From the NCBI GenBank assembly GCA_023300105.1, contig JALZWM010000018.1, forward strand, positions 1-64,000: 64,000 nt of DNA, given 5' to 3'. Origin of the DNA: Hellea sp. GTDB lineage: Bacteria; Pseudomonadota; Alphaproteobacteria; Caulobacterales; Maricaulaceae. Position numbers and translations under genes: made by a program. Positions 30,560 to 40,446 of the stretch are shown one piece after another. How positions within the stretch are numbered: the stretch's first letter is position 1; every line of letters begins with the position of its first letter. The notes under the pieces were generated by a model, which made no database searches, was not told where the DNA came from, and worked only from the letters and a program-made list of their open reading frames with translations.

Positions 30560-31623
30560 GCCGCAGTCCTAAATTTTTGCAAGGCATCAAAGCCACTTCG
30601 AATAATTTCAGACGGCATTCCAGTGGACATGTTTTCACTTAGGGTCCGTCGCCAAAGCCGCGCACCAGACTGTCCCGCATAAAGTCCCATGATATGGCGA
30701 ATAAGAGCCTTAGTAGATCTATCCGTATCCTGAACGCTTTCCGCATAAGCTATGAGTTCGTGGACAATTTCTTCGCGTGTTATCACGCTTTTTTCCGCTC
30801 CATATACAGCTTCATCAATTCCGCGAAGCATCCATGGGTCATGATAAGCCGCGCGCCCGAACATCACGCCGTCTAATCCTTTGGATGCCGCGCTAGCCTC
30901 TTCTATTGTTTTGAGACCGCCGTTTAAAACAATTTCTAGCATTGGGTATTGCACTTTAATCTTATGAACCAAATCATAATCCAGCGGAGGAACATCACGG
31001 TTTTCTTTGGGTGATAGGCCTTTGAGCCAAGCCTTGCGCGCGTGTATTATAAAATGCCTACAGCCCGCCGCAGCAACTTTTTCAATAAATTCAGGCAAAG
31101 TCTCATCAAGATTCTGATTATCAATACCGAGTCGGCACTTTACCGTCACAGGAATATCAACAGCCTCCGACATCGCGCTAAAACATTCTGCTACAAGATC
31201 AGGTTCTGCCATCAAGCACGCTCCAAAACTTCCAGATTGAACGCGGTCAGACGGACAGCCAATATTAATATTGATTTCATCATAACCAAAATCTTCACCA
31301 ATTTTGGAGGCTTCTGCGAGCTTATCAGCTTCGCTACCGCCGATCTGCAGAGCTACAGGATGCTCTGCTGTATTAAACCCAATCAAATAATCGCGGTTGC
31401 CATGAATGACTGCATTGGCGGTCACCATTTCCGTATAAAGCAAAGCACGCCGAGATAACCGCCGGTGAAACCAACGACAATGACGGTCTGTCCAATCCAT
31501 CATGGGCGCGACGCTGACTGTAAAATTATCATTTTTGTTATTAACGTCTTGCATGGACTTGCAGGTAAATGAAAAATTAACGCGCGTCCACATTCCAATG
31601 AACGCGCAGCCTATGAAATACAC
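30556..31623 (-). CDS. dusA: tRNA-dihydrouridine(20/20a) synthase
   Basis: VAPMMDWTDRHCRWFHR, EININIGCPSDRVQSGSFGACLM. The N-terminal ~40 aa may be over-extended; likely start at an internal Met. Confidence 0.94.
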   Translation of the reverse strand: MYFIGCAFIGMWTRVNFSFTCKSMQDVNNKNDNFTVSVAPMMDWTDRHCRWFHRRLSRRALLYTEMVTANAVIHGNRDYLIGFNTAEHPVALQIGGSEADKLAEASKIGEDFGYDEININIGCPSDRVQSGSFGACLMAEPDLVAECFSAMSEAVDIPVTVKCRLGIDNQNLDETLPEFIEKVAAAGCRHFIIHARKAWLKGLSPKENRDVPPLDYDLVHKIKVQYPMLEIVLNGGLKTIEEASAASKGLDGVMFGRAAYHDPWMLRGIDEAVYGAEKSVITREEIVHELIAYAESVQDTDRSTKALIRHIMGLYAGQSGARLWRRTLSENMSTGMPSEIIRSGFDALQKFRTAA

Positions 31624-31671
31624 CAGCTAATGACGGTTCCCAATGACTGACAAATAAGTCATAAGCCGCGC

Positions 31672-32130
31672 ATGCATATCTATATTGACGCCGATGCCTG
31701 CCCTGTACGGGAAGAAACTTATAAAGTCGCCAGACGGCACAATGTTCCTGTTACTGTCGTGAGTAATTCTTTTTTACGCGTACCGCCTGAACCCCTTATA
31801 AAGTTCATCGCTGTCTCCGATAGTTTTGACGCAGCTGATGATTATATCGCCGAACGTTCTGATAGTGTATGCGTTGTCATTACTTCTGATATTTTACTCG
31901 CTGAGCGTTGCCTTAAAAACGGAGCCTCTGTGTTAGCCTCTAATGGGAAGCCTTTCACCATGGACTCAATCGGCGGAGCGATTGCAACGCGGGCAATTAT
32001 GGCAGACCTCCGCGCGGGAGCTGACATGCCCAACCTTGGCGGCCCGCCGCCATTTACTCATAAAGACCGTTCCAAATATTTAGAAACACTTCATGTGACG
32101 CTCGAGCGGTTAAAACGCGTAGGAAAATAA
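31672..32130 (+). CDS. YaiI/YqxD (DUF188) family protein
   Basis: IYIDADACPVREE...VITSDILLAERCLKNGASVLASNG. Confidence 0.92.
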   Translation: MHIYIDADACPVREETYKVARRHNVPVTVVSNSFLRVPPEPLIKFIAVSDSFDAADDYIAERSDSVCVVITSDILLAERCLKNGASVLASNGKPFTMDSIGGAIATRAIMADLRAGADMPNLGGPPPFTHKDRSKYLETLHVTLERLKRVGK

Positions 32131-32231
32131 GATAAAAAATAACGAGCAAAAAACAAAGACTTTGCTTAATTCATAATTGACCCGTAGTAACCTGCCCCTA
32201 TGTTGTCGCGACTTTCTAAGGACTTTAAAAT

Positions 32232-33062
32232 ATGACCGCTCTTAATCTTGAAAAATCTATTGTAGCTGCGTGGGAAAACCGTGCCGACTTAACACCTGAT
32301 ACAAAAGGCGAATATCGCGATGCTGTTGAGACGGCAATCATGGGACTTGATAGCGGAACAATGCGGGTTGCAGAAAAAAACAACAATAATGATTGGATTG
32401 TTCATCAATGGCTTAAGAAGGCTGTCCTTCTCGGCTTTCGTCTCAACGCTAACGGCTTGATGAGCGGCTCTTCAAATGGCGGTAACTGGTGGGACAAAGT
32501 CCCCTCAAAATTCGAAGGTTGGGGCGAAAAAGAATTTCAAAAAGCAGCTTTTCGCGCCGTCCCTAATTGCGCCGCACGCCGCGGTAGTTTCATCGCACCC
32601 AATGTCGTACTTATGCCAAGCTACATAAATATTGGTGCCTATGTCGATGAAGGTACAATGGTTGATACGTGGACAACCGTTGGTTCTTGCGCTCAAATCG
32701 GCAGAAACTGTCACCTCTCTGGCGGCGTTGGTATTGGCGGAGTCTTGGAACCTCTGCAAGCCAACCCTACAATTATTGAAGATAACTGCTTTATCGGCGC
32801 GCGCTCAGAAATAGTCGAAGGCGTAATTATCCGCGAAGGCGCAGTTCTAGCAATGGGCGTTTACCTTTCTCAATCAACAAAAATTTATAACCGCGCGACA
32901 GGCGAAATTTCTTTCGGCGAAGTGCCTGCCTATTCTGTTGTTGTTCCCGGATCTCTACCCTCCAAAGACGGAAGTCATAATCTGAACTGTGCCGTTATTG
33001 TGAAAACAGTCGATGCGCAAACACGGTCAAAAACAGGCGTAAATGAATTGCTCAGAGATTAG
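32232..33062 (+). CDS. dapD: 2,3,4,5-tetrahydropyridine-2,6-dicarboxylate N-succinyltransferase
   Basis: [40 protein letters not shown] hexapeptide repeats. Confidence 0.97.
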   Translation: MTALNLEKSIVAAWENRADLTPDTKGEYRDAVETAIMGLDSGTMRVAEKNNNNDWIVHQWLKKAVLLGFRLNANGLMSGSSNGGNWWDKVPSKFEGWGEKEFQKAAFRAVPNCAARRGSFIAPNVVLMPSYINIGAYVDEGTMVDTWTTVGSCAQIGRNCHLSGGVGIGGVLEPLQANPTIIEDNCFIGARSEIVEGVIIREGAVLAMGVYLSQSTKIYNRATGEISFGEVPAYSVVVPGSLPSKDGSHNLNCAVIVKTVDAQTRSKTGVNELLRD

Positions 33063-33084
33063 AGTCCTCTACAATTAAATACGT

Positions 33085-34965
33085 TTAAGGAAGTGCATCC
33101 TCGATATTGTTTAACAGCGTATCCAGAATTTTTTCTTGCTTGCTCCACACAGGTTGGCTTGATGTCGGAAGTGCTGTTTTCGGCATATCCTTAAGCGCTG
33201 TCTCCATATAATCCTTCCAGATTAGCGCAGGAATTGAGCCCCCCGTGACTTTATCCATTGGCGTAAAGTCATCTGCCCCAACCCACACTCCCGTCACGAT
33301 ATCTGGCGCATAACCCACAAACCAAGCATCTCGGAAATCATTCGTTGTTCCAGTTTTACCCGCAACATCGCGGCCCTGTATAAACGCGCGCCGTCCTGTG
33401 CCCTGCGAAACAGTGCGGCTCATGATACGGTTCATATACCCAAGGTTTTCAGGCGTAATAACGCGGGGGTTATCAGGGCGTTGATAATCATAAAGTGGCG
33501 TACCATTCACTGTAGAAACAGACAAAATACCATAAGGCGTCGCCATTTTTCCATAATTTGAAAACGGTAAATAGCTCGCTGTTAATTTAAGCGGTGTTGT
33601 CCCCTGCGCGCCAAGCGATAAACTCCGCAGCGGTTGAAGGTCAGTTAGGCCAAAATCAGCAGCTGTTTGAATAACGGCGTCTCGGCTAATCTCTTCGCCG
33701 AGATTTACAGCGACTGTATTAATCGATCTCCTAAAGGCGGTCTCTAACGTCATTTTTCCTTTAAAGTCTTCAGAAAAGTTCTCTGGTGCCCAATCCCCTA
33801 TTTCAACCGCTTTATCTTCGCGGCTATCCCACGGCGTGAGGCCTGCCCGAAAAGCCGCTAAATAGACAAAGGGTTTAAACGCAGAACCTGGTTGACGATT
33901 TGATTGAACGGCGCGGTTAAACTGACTCTCGGAATAAGCATTACCGCCAATCATCGCTATAACGCCTCCCGTGCCGTCCAAAGAAACTAAAGCAGCTTGT
34001 GAAGCATTACGTTTTGGATCAAGACGGACACTCACCGCCTCGCTCGCTTTTAACTGCGCGTCAAAATCAAGTGTGGTTTGTACCACCATATCTTGGGCAG
34101 GTGTTCCGACAACGCGTTCAAGTTCAGGCCAAATCCAATCCACAAAATATTGTGCGCTATTATCTGATTGCGGACGGCGAATATTAATTGGGTCAGTGAG
34201 TGAACGGTAATGAGTATATTCATTAATCAGGTTTTGCTTAGCCATCACATCCAAAACAACAGCTGTACGCCTTGCCGAAGCTTCAGGCGCTGAGATGGGA
34301 CTATAGCGCGAGGGCGCTTTTAAAAGACCAGCCATCATCGCGGCTTCGGCTATTGTGAGCTCTGAGGCTGGCTTGCCCAAATAACGTTTGCTCGCTGCTT
34401 CTAATCCCCAAGCTCCACTGCCAAAATAAACGCGCGAGAGATACATCTCTAAAATTTCGTCTTTAGTAAAAGCCTGTTCAAGCCAAATCGAAAGCATCAC
34501 TTCTTGAGCTTTACGCGTTAGTGTTTTTTCAGGTGTTAGAAATACATTTTTAGAAAGCTGTTGTGTCAGCGTAGAACCACCTTCTACATAACGGCCTGCT
34601 TTAACATTTTTTACCATCGCTCGGGTTAGAGCTTTAAGGTCAAGGCCGATATGACTCCTAAAACGACGGTCTTCGGTCGCCGTAATAGCGCCCGGAACAT
34701 GAGGTGGAAGATTGGCCAATTTTACGCGCGGCGCAGAAGACGCGCCTCGCACTAAAATATCACGGCCATAACGGTCAACTATTTGAATACTGACGGGACG
34801 GTTCGCTTTCCAAAGCGTTTCAGCAGACGGCATATCTTTGGACGCAACCGCAACTGCGCAAAGCACAAGCATCCCTGCGCCGTATCCAATCGCCGATAAA
34901 ACAATCATCGCGTGCCGCGCGGAGGGTTTCAATTTTCGAAGTACGGGTTTCACAAATTTTGCCAC
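33085..34965 (-). CDS. Penicillin-binding protein 1A (transglycosylase/transpeptidase)
   Basis: ATEDRRFRSHIGLD, GGSTLTQQLSKNVFLT, QPGSAFKPFVYLAA, GKTGTTNDFRDAWFVGY. Confidence 0.95.
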   Translation of the reverse strand: MAKFVKPVLRKLKPSARHAMIVLSAIGYGAGMLVLCAVAVASKDMPSAETLWKANRPVSIQIVDRYGRDILVRGASSAPRVKLANLPPHVPGAITATEDRRFRSHIGLDLKALTRAMVKNVKAGRYVEGGSTLTQQLSKNVFLTPEKTLTRKAQEVMLSIWLEQAFTKDEILEMYLSRVYFGSGAWGLEAASKRYLGKPASELTIAEAAMMAGLLKAPSRYSPISAPEASARRTAVVLDVMAKQNLINEYTHYRSLTDPINIRRPQSDNSAQYFVDWIWPELERVVGTPAQDMVVQTTLDFDAQLKASEAVSVRLDPKRNASQAALVSLDGTGGVIAMIGGNAYSESQFNRAVQSNRQPGSAFKPFVYLAAFRAGLTPWDSREDKAVEIGDWAPENFSEDFKGKMTLETAFRRSINTVAVNLGEEISRDAVIQTAADFGLTDLQPLRSLSLGAQGTTPLKLTASYLPFSNYGKMATPYGILSVSTVNGTPLYDYQRPDNPRVITPENLGYMNRIMSRTVSQGTGRRAFIQGRDVAGKTGTTNDFRDAWFVGYAPDIVTGVWVGADDFTPMDKVTGGSIPALIWKDYMETALKDMPKTALPTSSQPVWSKQEKILDTLLNNIEDALP

Positions 34966-35148
34966 GTAATAGAGTTAATCAGAATTAACCTTATGCCAAA
35001 AGAAGATTAAGCAGGCGTGAACTGCGCGGTTAAATAATCGAGTTCAAAGTGAATTGCGACGTTGTGAAAGGGAACAAAAAGCGGCAATCCGTCGCTTATT
35101 AAACCTATAACTAACTATAGCCGCAATATCGAATAGATGTTGCGGCTC

Positions 35149-37092
35149 CTAAGACGGAAGTGGGGCCGCTGGGCCTGCTAGGCCTGGTTCTTTTGCGCCT
35201 GCGCCGCGGTTATCCTTATCTTTGACAGGACAGAAACTTAGTACTGTTGAGCCTGCTGCGCGGGCTTCTTTGCCCGGTTGGATAAAGTCGAGGCCGTTAG
35301 GTGTCTTCGCCAAAACCAAGTCCAAATCATCGCCGCGGTCTCTGTAGAGATCATCGAGCGTATATTCCTCAGACAAAGTTGTTGAACGGAAACGCCAGCC
35401 GCCCCACCAGTCACGGGTAAGCGCATCAAAGCTACGCCCGCGTGATGTCAGCGTACGTCCGCGTGATGTAAAGGCAATCGTATCCGCATCATCCTCGTCA
35501 TTTTCTTGCGAGGTTAGTTGGAACACACGGTGGCGGCCAAGCTCTGGCGCGAACTCAACACAGACCAAGGCATTATAGGCATCATTCGGCGTCGCAGCGA
35601 TAAGATGATTAAAGGCTGAATGGTCAAGACGAAAATCTGCGTTCTCGGAGAGAACTTCGCCGTAAAATGTTTGGTGCCCTTCGAGGCGCGCGCCGCGAAG
35701 ACGCCGCCAATTCGTATCCGCTACGAGAACTTTAACATCCATTTCTTTAAGCGCCTTCGCAAGCCCCAATGACCAAGGGTTCGCACCGACAATCATAACG
35801 CCGTCGCCACCGCCAGCCGCTAAATCAAGTGATTTTGAAATGGGGCCAATGAAAAAGCCTGCAAATAGAACTGTTGCGAAAACAAGCGCAAAAGCTAGCG
35901 GCACGAAGAGTGCGCCTTCTGGACGGCCAATGGCCGTAAGTTCGGCTGCGAAAAGACCTGCCACAGCCACAGCCACAACACCGCGCGGGGCAATGAAACT
36001 AATTAAGAGCGATTCTTTCCAATGCAGGCCCGACCAAAGTGTCGAGAGCATAACAGCGACAGGGCGCACAACAAGCATCATCGTCAAGACGAAGGCGCCA
36101 ACGCGCCATTCTGTCAAGAACGCTTTGAGCACATCAGGAGTTAGAGTAGCGGTCAGGATAACAAAAACGCCAGAGACCAAAATAATCGCAATGGTTTCTT
36201 TAAAGCGGCGCATTTCGACCATCGCTGCAAATTTCGTATTGGCCATGGTCATACCCATCGCAGTCACAGCCAAAAGCCCTGTTTCATCAGCCATCGCATT
36301 GGCAAGTACGTAAATTGCGAGAACCCAAGCCATAACAACAGGGGCTTTAAGGTACTCTGGAATATGGCCTTGACGGAAAGCCCAAGCCAAACCATAGCCA
36401 GAGACAATACCAATAATGCCGCCAAATAAAGCAGCAAACGTTAGCTTACAAAAAACCCAAAACATCGAGGCTTCGGTGAGAGAGAAGCGAATAAATTCAT
36501 ACCCTCCAACCGCAAAAAGTGCGCCGAGTGGGTCATTAACAATTCCTTCCCATTTTAAAACATTAGCTGGACGTGATTTCAAATGAGCTTGGCGTAAGAG
36601 CGGCATAATCACAGTCGGTCCTGTCACAACAAATAACCCACCAACCATGGCAGATATATCCCAAGGTAAGCCAACGATATAATGAGAAGCACAGGTCCCA
36701 AGAACCCAAGCGATAGGCGCTGCCAAAACAACCATACGAATTACAGCATTACGCGCATCACCTAAATCTTTTAAGCTTAGCGTCATACCACCTTCAAAAA
36801 GGATAATCGCAACAGCCAGTCCAATCATAGGACGATAGAGATCCGCAAAGTCATTGATAGGGTCAAGCCTGAAGAGCTCGAGACCATGTTCAATAGGGGC
36901 AGGCAAAGAAAAACCTAAAAGCCAGCCAATAAGCGGTCCAAATATCAAACCAGCGATAGCCATAAGAACAATAGCTGGACGTTGAATTTTCCATGCAAGC
37001 CATTGCGCGCCAATTCCAAGAATCCCAATTAAGGCAATTTTGAAAGGGAGCATGTTTACAACATGATGAGCAGCATCTGCAGCAGAAGCCAT
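35149..37092 (-). CDS. Cation:proton antiporter (CPA family) with C-terminal TrkA-N-like domain
   Basis: 12-TM-like N-terminus (LAVAIILFEGGMTLSLKDL), then MIVGANPWSLGLAKALKEMDVKVLVADTN Rossmann segment. Confidence 0.9.
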   Translation of the reverse strand: MASAADAAHHVVNMLPFKIALIGILGIGAQWLAWKIQRPAIVLMAIAGLIFGPLIGWLLGFSLPAPIEHGLELFRLDPINDFADLYRPMIGLAVAIILFEGGMTLSLKDLGDARNAVIRMVVLAAPIAWVLGTCASHYIVGLPWDISAMVGGLFVVTGPTVIMPLLRQAHLKSRPANVLKWEGIVNDPLGALFAVGGYEFIRFSLTEASMFWVFCKLTFAALFGGIIGIVSGYGLAWAFRQGHIPEYLKAPVVMAWVLAIYVLANAMADETGLLAVTAMGMTMANTKFAAMVEMRRFKETIAIILVSGVFVILTATLTPDVLKAFLTEWRVGAFVLTMMLVVRPVAVMLSTLWSGLHWKESLLISFIAPRGVVAVAVAGLFAAELTAIGRPEGALFVPLAFALVFATVLFAGFFIGPISKSLDLAAGGGDGVMIVGANPWSLGLAKALKEMDVKVLVADTNWRRLRGARLEGHQTFYGEVLSENADFRLDHSAFNHLIAATPNDAYNALVCVEFAPELGRHRVFQLTSQENDEDDADTIAFTSRGRTLTSRGRSFDALTRDWWGGWRFRSTTLSEEYTLDDLYRDRGDDLDLVLAKTPNGLDFIQPGKEARAAGSTVLSFCPVKDKDNRGAGAKEPGLAGPAAPLPS

Positions 37093-37126
37093 AATTACAA
37101 CCTTAAACGAATCTTATAAAGCTAAA

Positions 37127-37648
37127 CTAAGTGTCAACGCGCATAATATCAAACCCGATATCATTATTGCCGTAACTACCATTATCATACTGATCAACAC
37201 GACCTTCGAACCAATTCATCAAATGCTCATAAATGCTTTCATAAAACTTTGTGAGGTTTTCTTCAGTGGGCGGCAGTGACAAATCAGCTTCACGGCCTTC
37301 ATCAACATGGATATACATTTTATCACCTTCTTTGCGGCATGTCAGAACGAGCCGCATAAAATCACCTTCGCCCGAAATATTAATGGCGAGACCAAAGCTA
37401 ATAGGTTCAAGCGGTAAAAATCCTTTGCCTGTCACCGAGAAAGCACCAGATCGGTAATTCTGGGACGTAAAGGGACCTTGAGGCGGGACAAGGAAGACAC
37501 ATTGCTTATCACTGTCTAACCACTCACACAGTCCGTTACGAATTTGTTCAGCAACTGACCTTATCTGTGCATAGTTATCAAAGCTTCTTTCGCCGTAAAT
37601 TTTGGCAGCGGCTGAAACTTGTGTCAGGCGTGAGGGTGATTTGGGCAT
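37127..37648 (-). CDS. Conserved hypothetical protein
   Basis: 173 aa ORF, coding-like composition, no family recognised with confidence. Confidence 0.55.
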   Translation of the reverse strand: MPKSPSRLTQVSAAAKIYGERSFDNYAQIRSVAEQIRNGLCEWLDSDKQCVFLVPPQGPFTSQNYRSGAFSVTGKGFLPLEPISFGLAINISGEGDFMRLVLTCRKEGDKMYIHVDEGREADLSLPPTEENLTKFYESIYEHLMNWFEGRVDQYDNGSYGNNDIGFDIMRVDT

Positions 37649-37785
37649 GCTTACCTTTCGTATATTATGGCATTAATGCCATTTTGAAACGCTTTATCCA
37701 AGACCAAATATGCCGCTGTTACACAGCTCGCTTATAAATGGCACAGCTCTTGCTCTTTACCTTATTAGACGTGTTTGGAGAGAAA

Positions 37786-38559
37786 ATGACCCAATTTATA
37801 GCAAAAGTTACCCTTATTGCAGGCATAACTGCCTCAATGACAGGCTGTGCTCAAATGAGTTTTGTTGGGGATAATTTATGGGGTTTCACCAAATCGACCG
37901 CAAATTTTGCAACAAAGCCCGTTACTGGCCTCTTACGACCTGCTCCATCTCAAGGTTATATTTTTGAAACTACGCCAAAACCCTATCAAATTATATCTTC
38001 GCAACACCAAGTCAAAAACGATTTTGCTACAAACGGAGGATTCGATAATCGCGAGAGAGTTGTTATTTCGAAATTGAATCACCTCTCTGTGCCGCAAACA
38101 CAGAATTACCGCAATATCGCGCAGCTCCCTACAAATAATTATCGCGCCAATCAACACCAACCTGTGCGGTATCAAACACCTAGTTTACAGCGGGCTTCAA
38201 AACCATCTTACCGCACCACTCATAAAACCAGACGGATTAGTGGCCTCATACCCCGGCGTATTGTTAGACGTCCATACAAACCTCAAGAAAACCCACAGTT
38301 TCGGAATAATAGCTACACACGCACACAAATTCAGGCTGAAAGTCACGCAGAAAATCAGGTACAAAGTAATCAAGACATTTCATTCGTTAAAATTGGCGGT
38401 GGGTCTAATATGAGTGATTGGACATCATGTCAGCAACAATCAGGAAGCTATTATCAAATGACTAAAACAAGTTACCGCATTGACCCAAATTTCGAAAATT
38501 GTATGCGAGGCAAAGGTTATAAACTGGAAAGTGAAGCCAAAGATGAATTAAATTTATAA
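37786..38559 (+). CDS. Putative lipoprotein, unknown function
   Basis: ORF 37738-38559; in-frame ATG at 37786 gives a signal peptide with lipobox (MTQFIAKVTLIAGITASMTGC). Confidence 0.6.
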   Translation: MTQFIAKVTLIAGITASMTGCAQMSFVGDNLWGFTKSTANFATKPVTGLLRPAPSQGYIFETTPKPYQIISSQHQVKNDFATNGGFDNRERVVISKLNHLSVPQTQNYRNIAQLPTNNYRANQHQPVRYQTPSLQRASKPSYRTTHKTRRISGLIPRRIVRRPYKPQENPQFRNNSYTRTQIQAESHAENQVQSNQDISFVKIGGGSNMSDWTSCQQQSGSYYQMTKTSYRIDPNFENCMRGKGYKLESEAKDELNL

Positions 38560-39732
38560 ACCAATTATGTCGTAATGTCGTACGGCATTACGACTAACTA
38601 GTGTCCATTCACTATTCTTCATTCTAGCTTGATGCCTGTGATACCCCTTGAGGGATATGAATTTTTCAATGACATGAAACTTTTGGAGGCGGTCTTTATC
38701 TTGCCAAACACGAAAAAAGGTACAATCTTTTTCCTGATGACTTAACCGAATATGCGTTGGTAAGGCGAGTTTGACCTTCTCTAAATCAGCCCTTGGAACA
38801 TCTATCCAACCGCTTAACCAAACTGAGTCTCTTTCGCCAAGCTCCTCTTTTAGCGTCGACATCAAACCTTGTCTATAATTCGCATATTTAGGTAACCAAC
38901 CAAGTTCGGTTTGAGCGCGGTTTGAGTTAATACGTTTAGTCTCACTATAAAAGCTACGCGCCATATCAGAAATATTAGCGTTATCATGATCCAGCTCAGG
39001 TGGACGTGGAACGTCTATGAGATCAGCGGCAAAATTAAGAACATCTTGCGGCGGAGCGGGAGAACCATCCGCCAAATTATAAACTTGCCCAGGGTTAGGA
39101 GCGTCGATAGATTTCAAAATCGCCGAAGCAATATCTTCGACATGAATACGGTTAACGACATGTCCCTCTTTAATCACAGCACGCGCCTTAGCTTGACGAA
39201 GCCGTTCAAAGCTGGACCGGTTAGGGCCGTAAATTCCTGCTAAGCGAAAAACATGGACAGGTAATCCAGTTTCCAACCATTGTAATTCAGCTTCCACTCT
39301 ATTTTTTCCCCGTTGTGTTAACGGCCTTAGGAGTTCATCTTCATACGCCCATTGTCCTTTTCGGTCGCCATAAACACTCGTCGCTGATAAATATCCAACC
39401 CAAGACACGTGTTTCACAAGGTTTAAAAGAGGGCTATTAAGCTTACTTAGAAAAGGGTCCTTGCCTGCATTTGGCGGGATGGACGTTAAAATTATATCAC
39501 TCCCAGCCAAAGCTTTGTTTAAGTCAGTAGACATAGTTCCATCATACAAAATGACTTCCGTGCCTAACGCCTTAAGACGTTCAGCATTGGAGACGGTACG
39601 AGTTGTCGCAAGAACATTATACCCTCTAGCAAAAAAATGAGGAACAAGCGCGCGAGCTGAATAGCCAGCACCCAATAGAAGAACCGTTTTTGACCCTTTT
39701 ATTTGTTGCTGTGATTTAATGCACGCTACCAT
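38554..39732 (-). CDS. SDR-type NAD(P)-dependent epimerase (YeeZ-like) fused to a C-terminal ABM monooxygenase-like domain
   Basis: VLLLGAGYSARALVPHFFARGYNVLATTR; C-terminal GWIDVPRADLEKVKLALPTHIRLSHQEKDCTFFRVWQD...FHVIEKFISLKGYHRHQARMKNSEW. Confidence 0.75.
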   Translation of the reverse strand: MVACIKSQQQIKGSKTVLLLGAGYSARALVPHFFARGYNVLATTRTVSNAERLKALGTEVILYDGTMSTDLNKALAGSDIILTSIPPNAGKDPFLSKLNSPLLNLVKHVSWVGYLSATSVYGDRKGQWAYEDELLRPLTQRGKNRVEAELQWLETGLPVHVFRLAGIYGPNRSSFERLRQAKARAVIKEGHVVNRIHVEDIASAILKSIDAPNPGQVYNLADGSPAPPQDVLNFAADLIDVPRPPELDHDNANISDMARSFYSETKRINSNRAQTELGWLPKYANYRQGLMSTLKEELGERDSVWLSGWIDVPRADLEKVKLALPTHIRLSHQEKDCTFFRVWQDKDRLQKFHVIEKFISLKGYHRHQARMKNSEWTLVSRNAVRHYDIIGL

Positions 39733-39766
39733 TGCTGCCTTGCATTCCTTTCGCTAATTAACTTTC

Positions 39767-40432
39767 ATGAATCTATATCGCTCATTCCTAGGGATTATGT
39801 CTTTAATTGCAATCTCATTTGCAGGTACGGCTTATGCCGCTGACCTGACGGCAAATTTTGATGCCAAACATAAGGAATGTTTGGAGCGCATTGCCATAGA
39901 TAGCGAACTCGCATTTGAAGAAGCCATGATTTGGCAAGATGACGGCGGAGGTCGCCGCGCCAAACATTGTGTAGCCATGGCCCTTTTTGCGCGCGGACAT
40001 GAAGACGAGGCCGCAAATAGACTCGATACACTCGCTAAAGCCTCAGACGGCGGAACAGCTGACATGCGCGCCGATTTTTACAGCGAAGCTGCTAATTTTT
40101 GGCTTGTCGCCAATGAACCTGACCGCGCATATAAATCAGCAACAGAAGGCCTTGAACTTAAAGTAGATCATCTTGATCTTCGTATAACCCGCGCACGCGC
40201 CTATGCGATGTCTGGGTTTTATAAATATGCGGAAACAGATTTAACCTCTGTCTTAGTTTACGACCCTAAACATGCAAGCGCCCTACGTTATCGCGCCGAT
40301 ACACGGCTACAGCAAGGCCGCCTATCAGAAGCGAAAGTAGATATTGAAAATTCTCTCGCTTATGATCCAACAATTGTAGAAACGGCGCTCCTACGCGGTC
40401 AAATAAATGAGGCTATCCGCAAGGCCAAATAA
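39767..40432 (+). CDS. TPR-repeat periplasmic protein
   Basis: Signal peptide and tetratricopeptide pattern (ALRYRADTRLQQGRLSEAKVDIENSLAYDP). Confidence 0.8.
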   Translation: MNLYRSFLGIMSLIAISFAGTAYAADLTANFDAKHKECLERIAIDSELAFEEAMIWQDDGGGRRAKHCVAMALFARGHEDEAANRLDTLAKASDGGTADMRADFYSEAANFWLVANEPDRAYKSATEGLELKVDHLDLRITRARAYAMSGFYKYAETDLTSVLVYDPKHASALRYRADTRLQQGRLSEAKVDIENSLAYDPTIVETALLRGQINEAIRKAK

Positions 40433-40446
40433 AGCTAGAACCAGTT

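Noticed and set aside
35440-35485. Near-duplicate CCGCGTGATGT segments in the antiporter (TSRGRTL/TSRGRSF)
   Set aside because: A 21-nt in-frame duplication within a coding region; probably ordinary protein repeat, not a mobile or regulatory element.
35840-36313. 157-aa + strand ORF inside the antiporter
   Set aside because: Antisense shadow of a well-supported transporter; low-complexity Ala/Thr/Lys composition.
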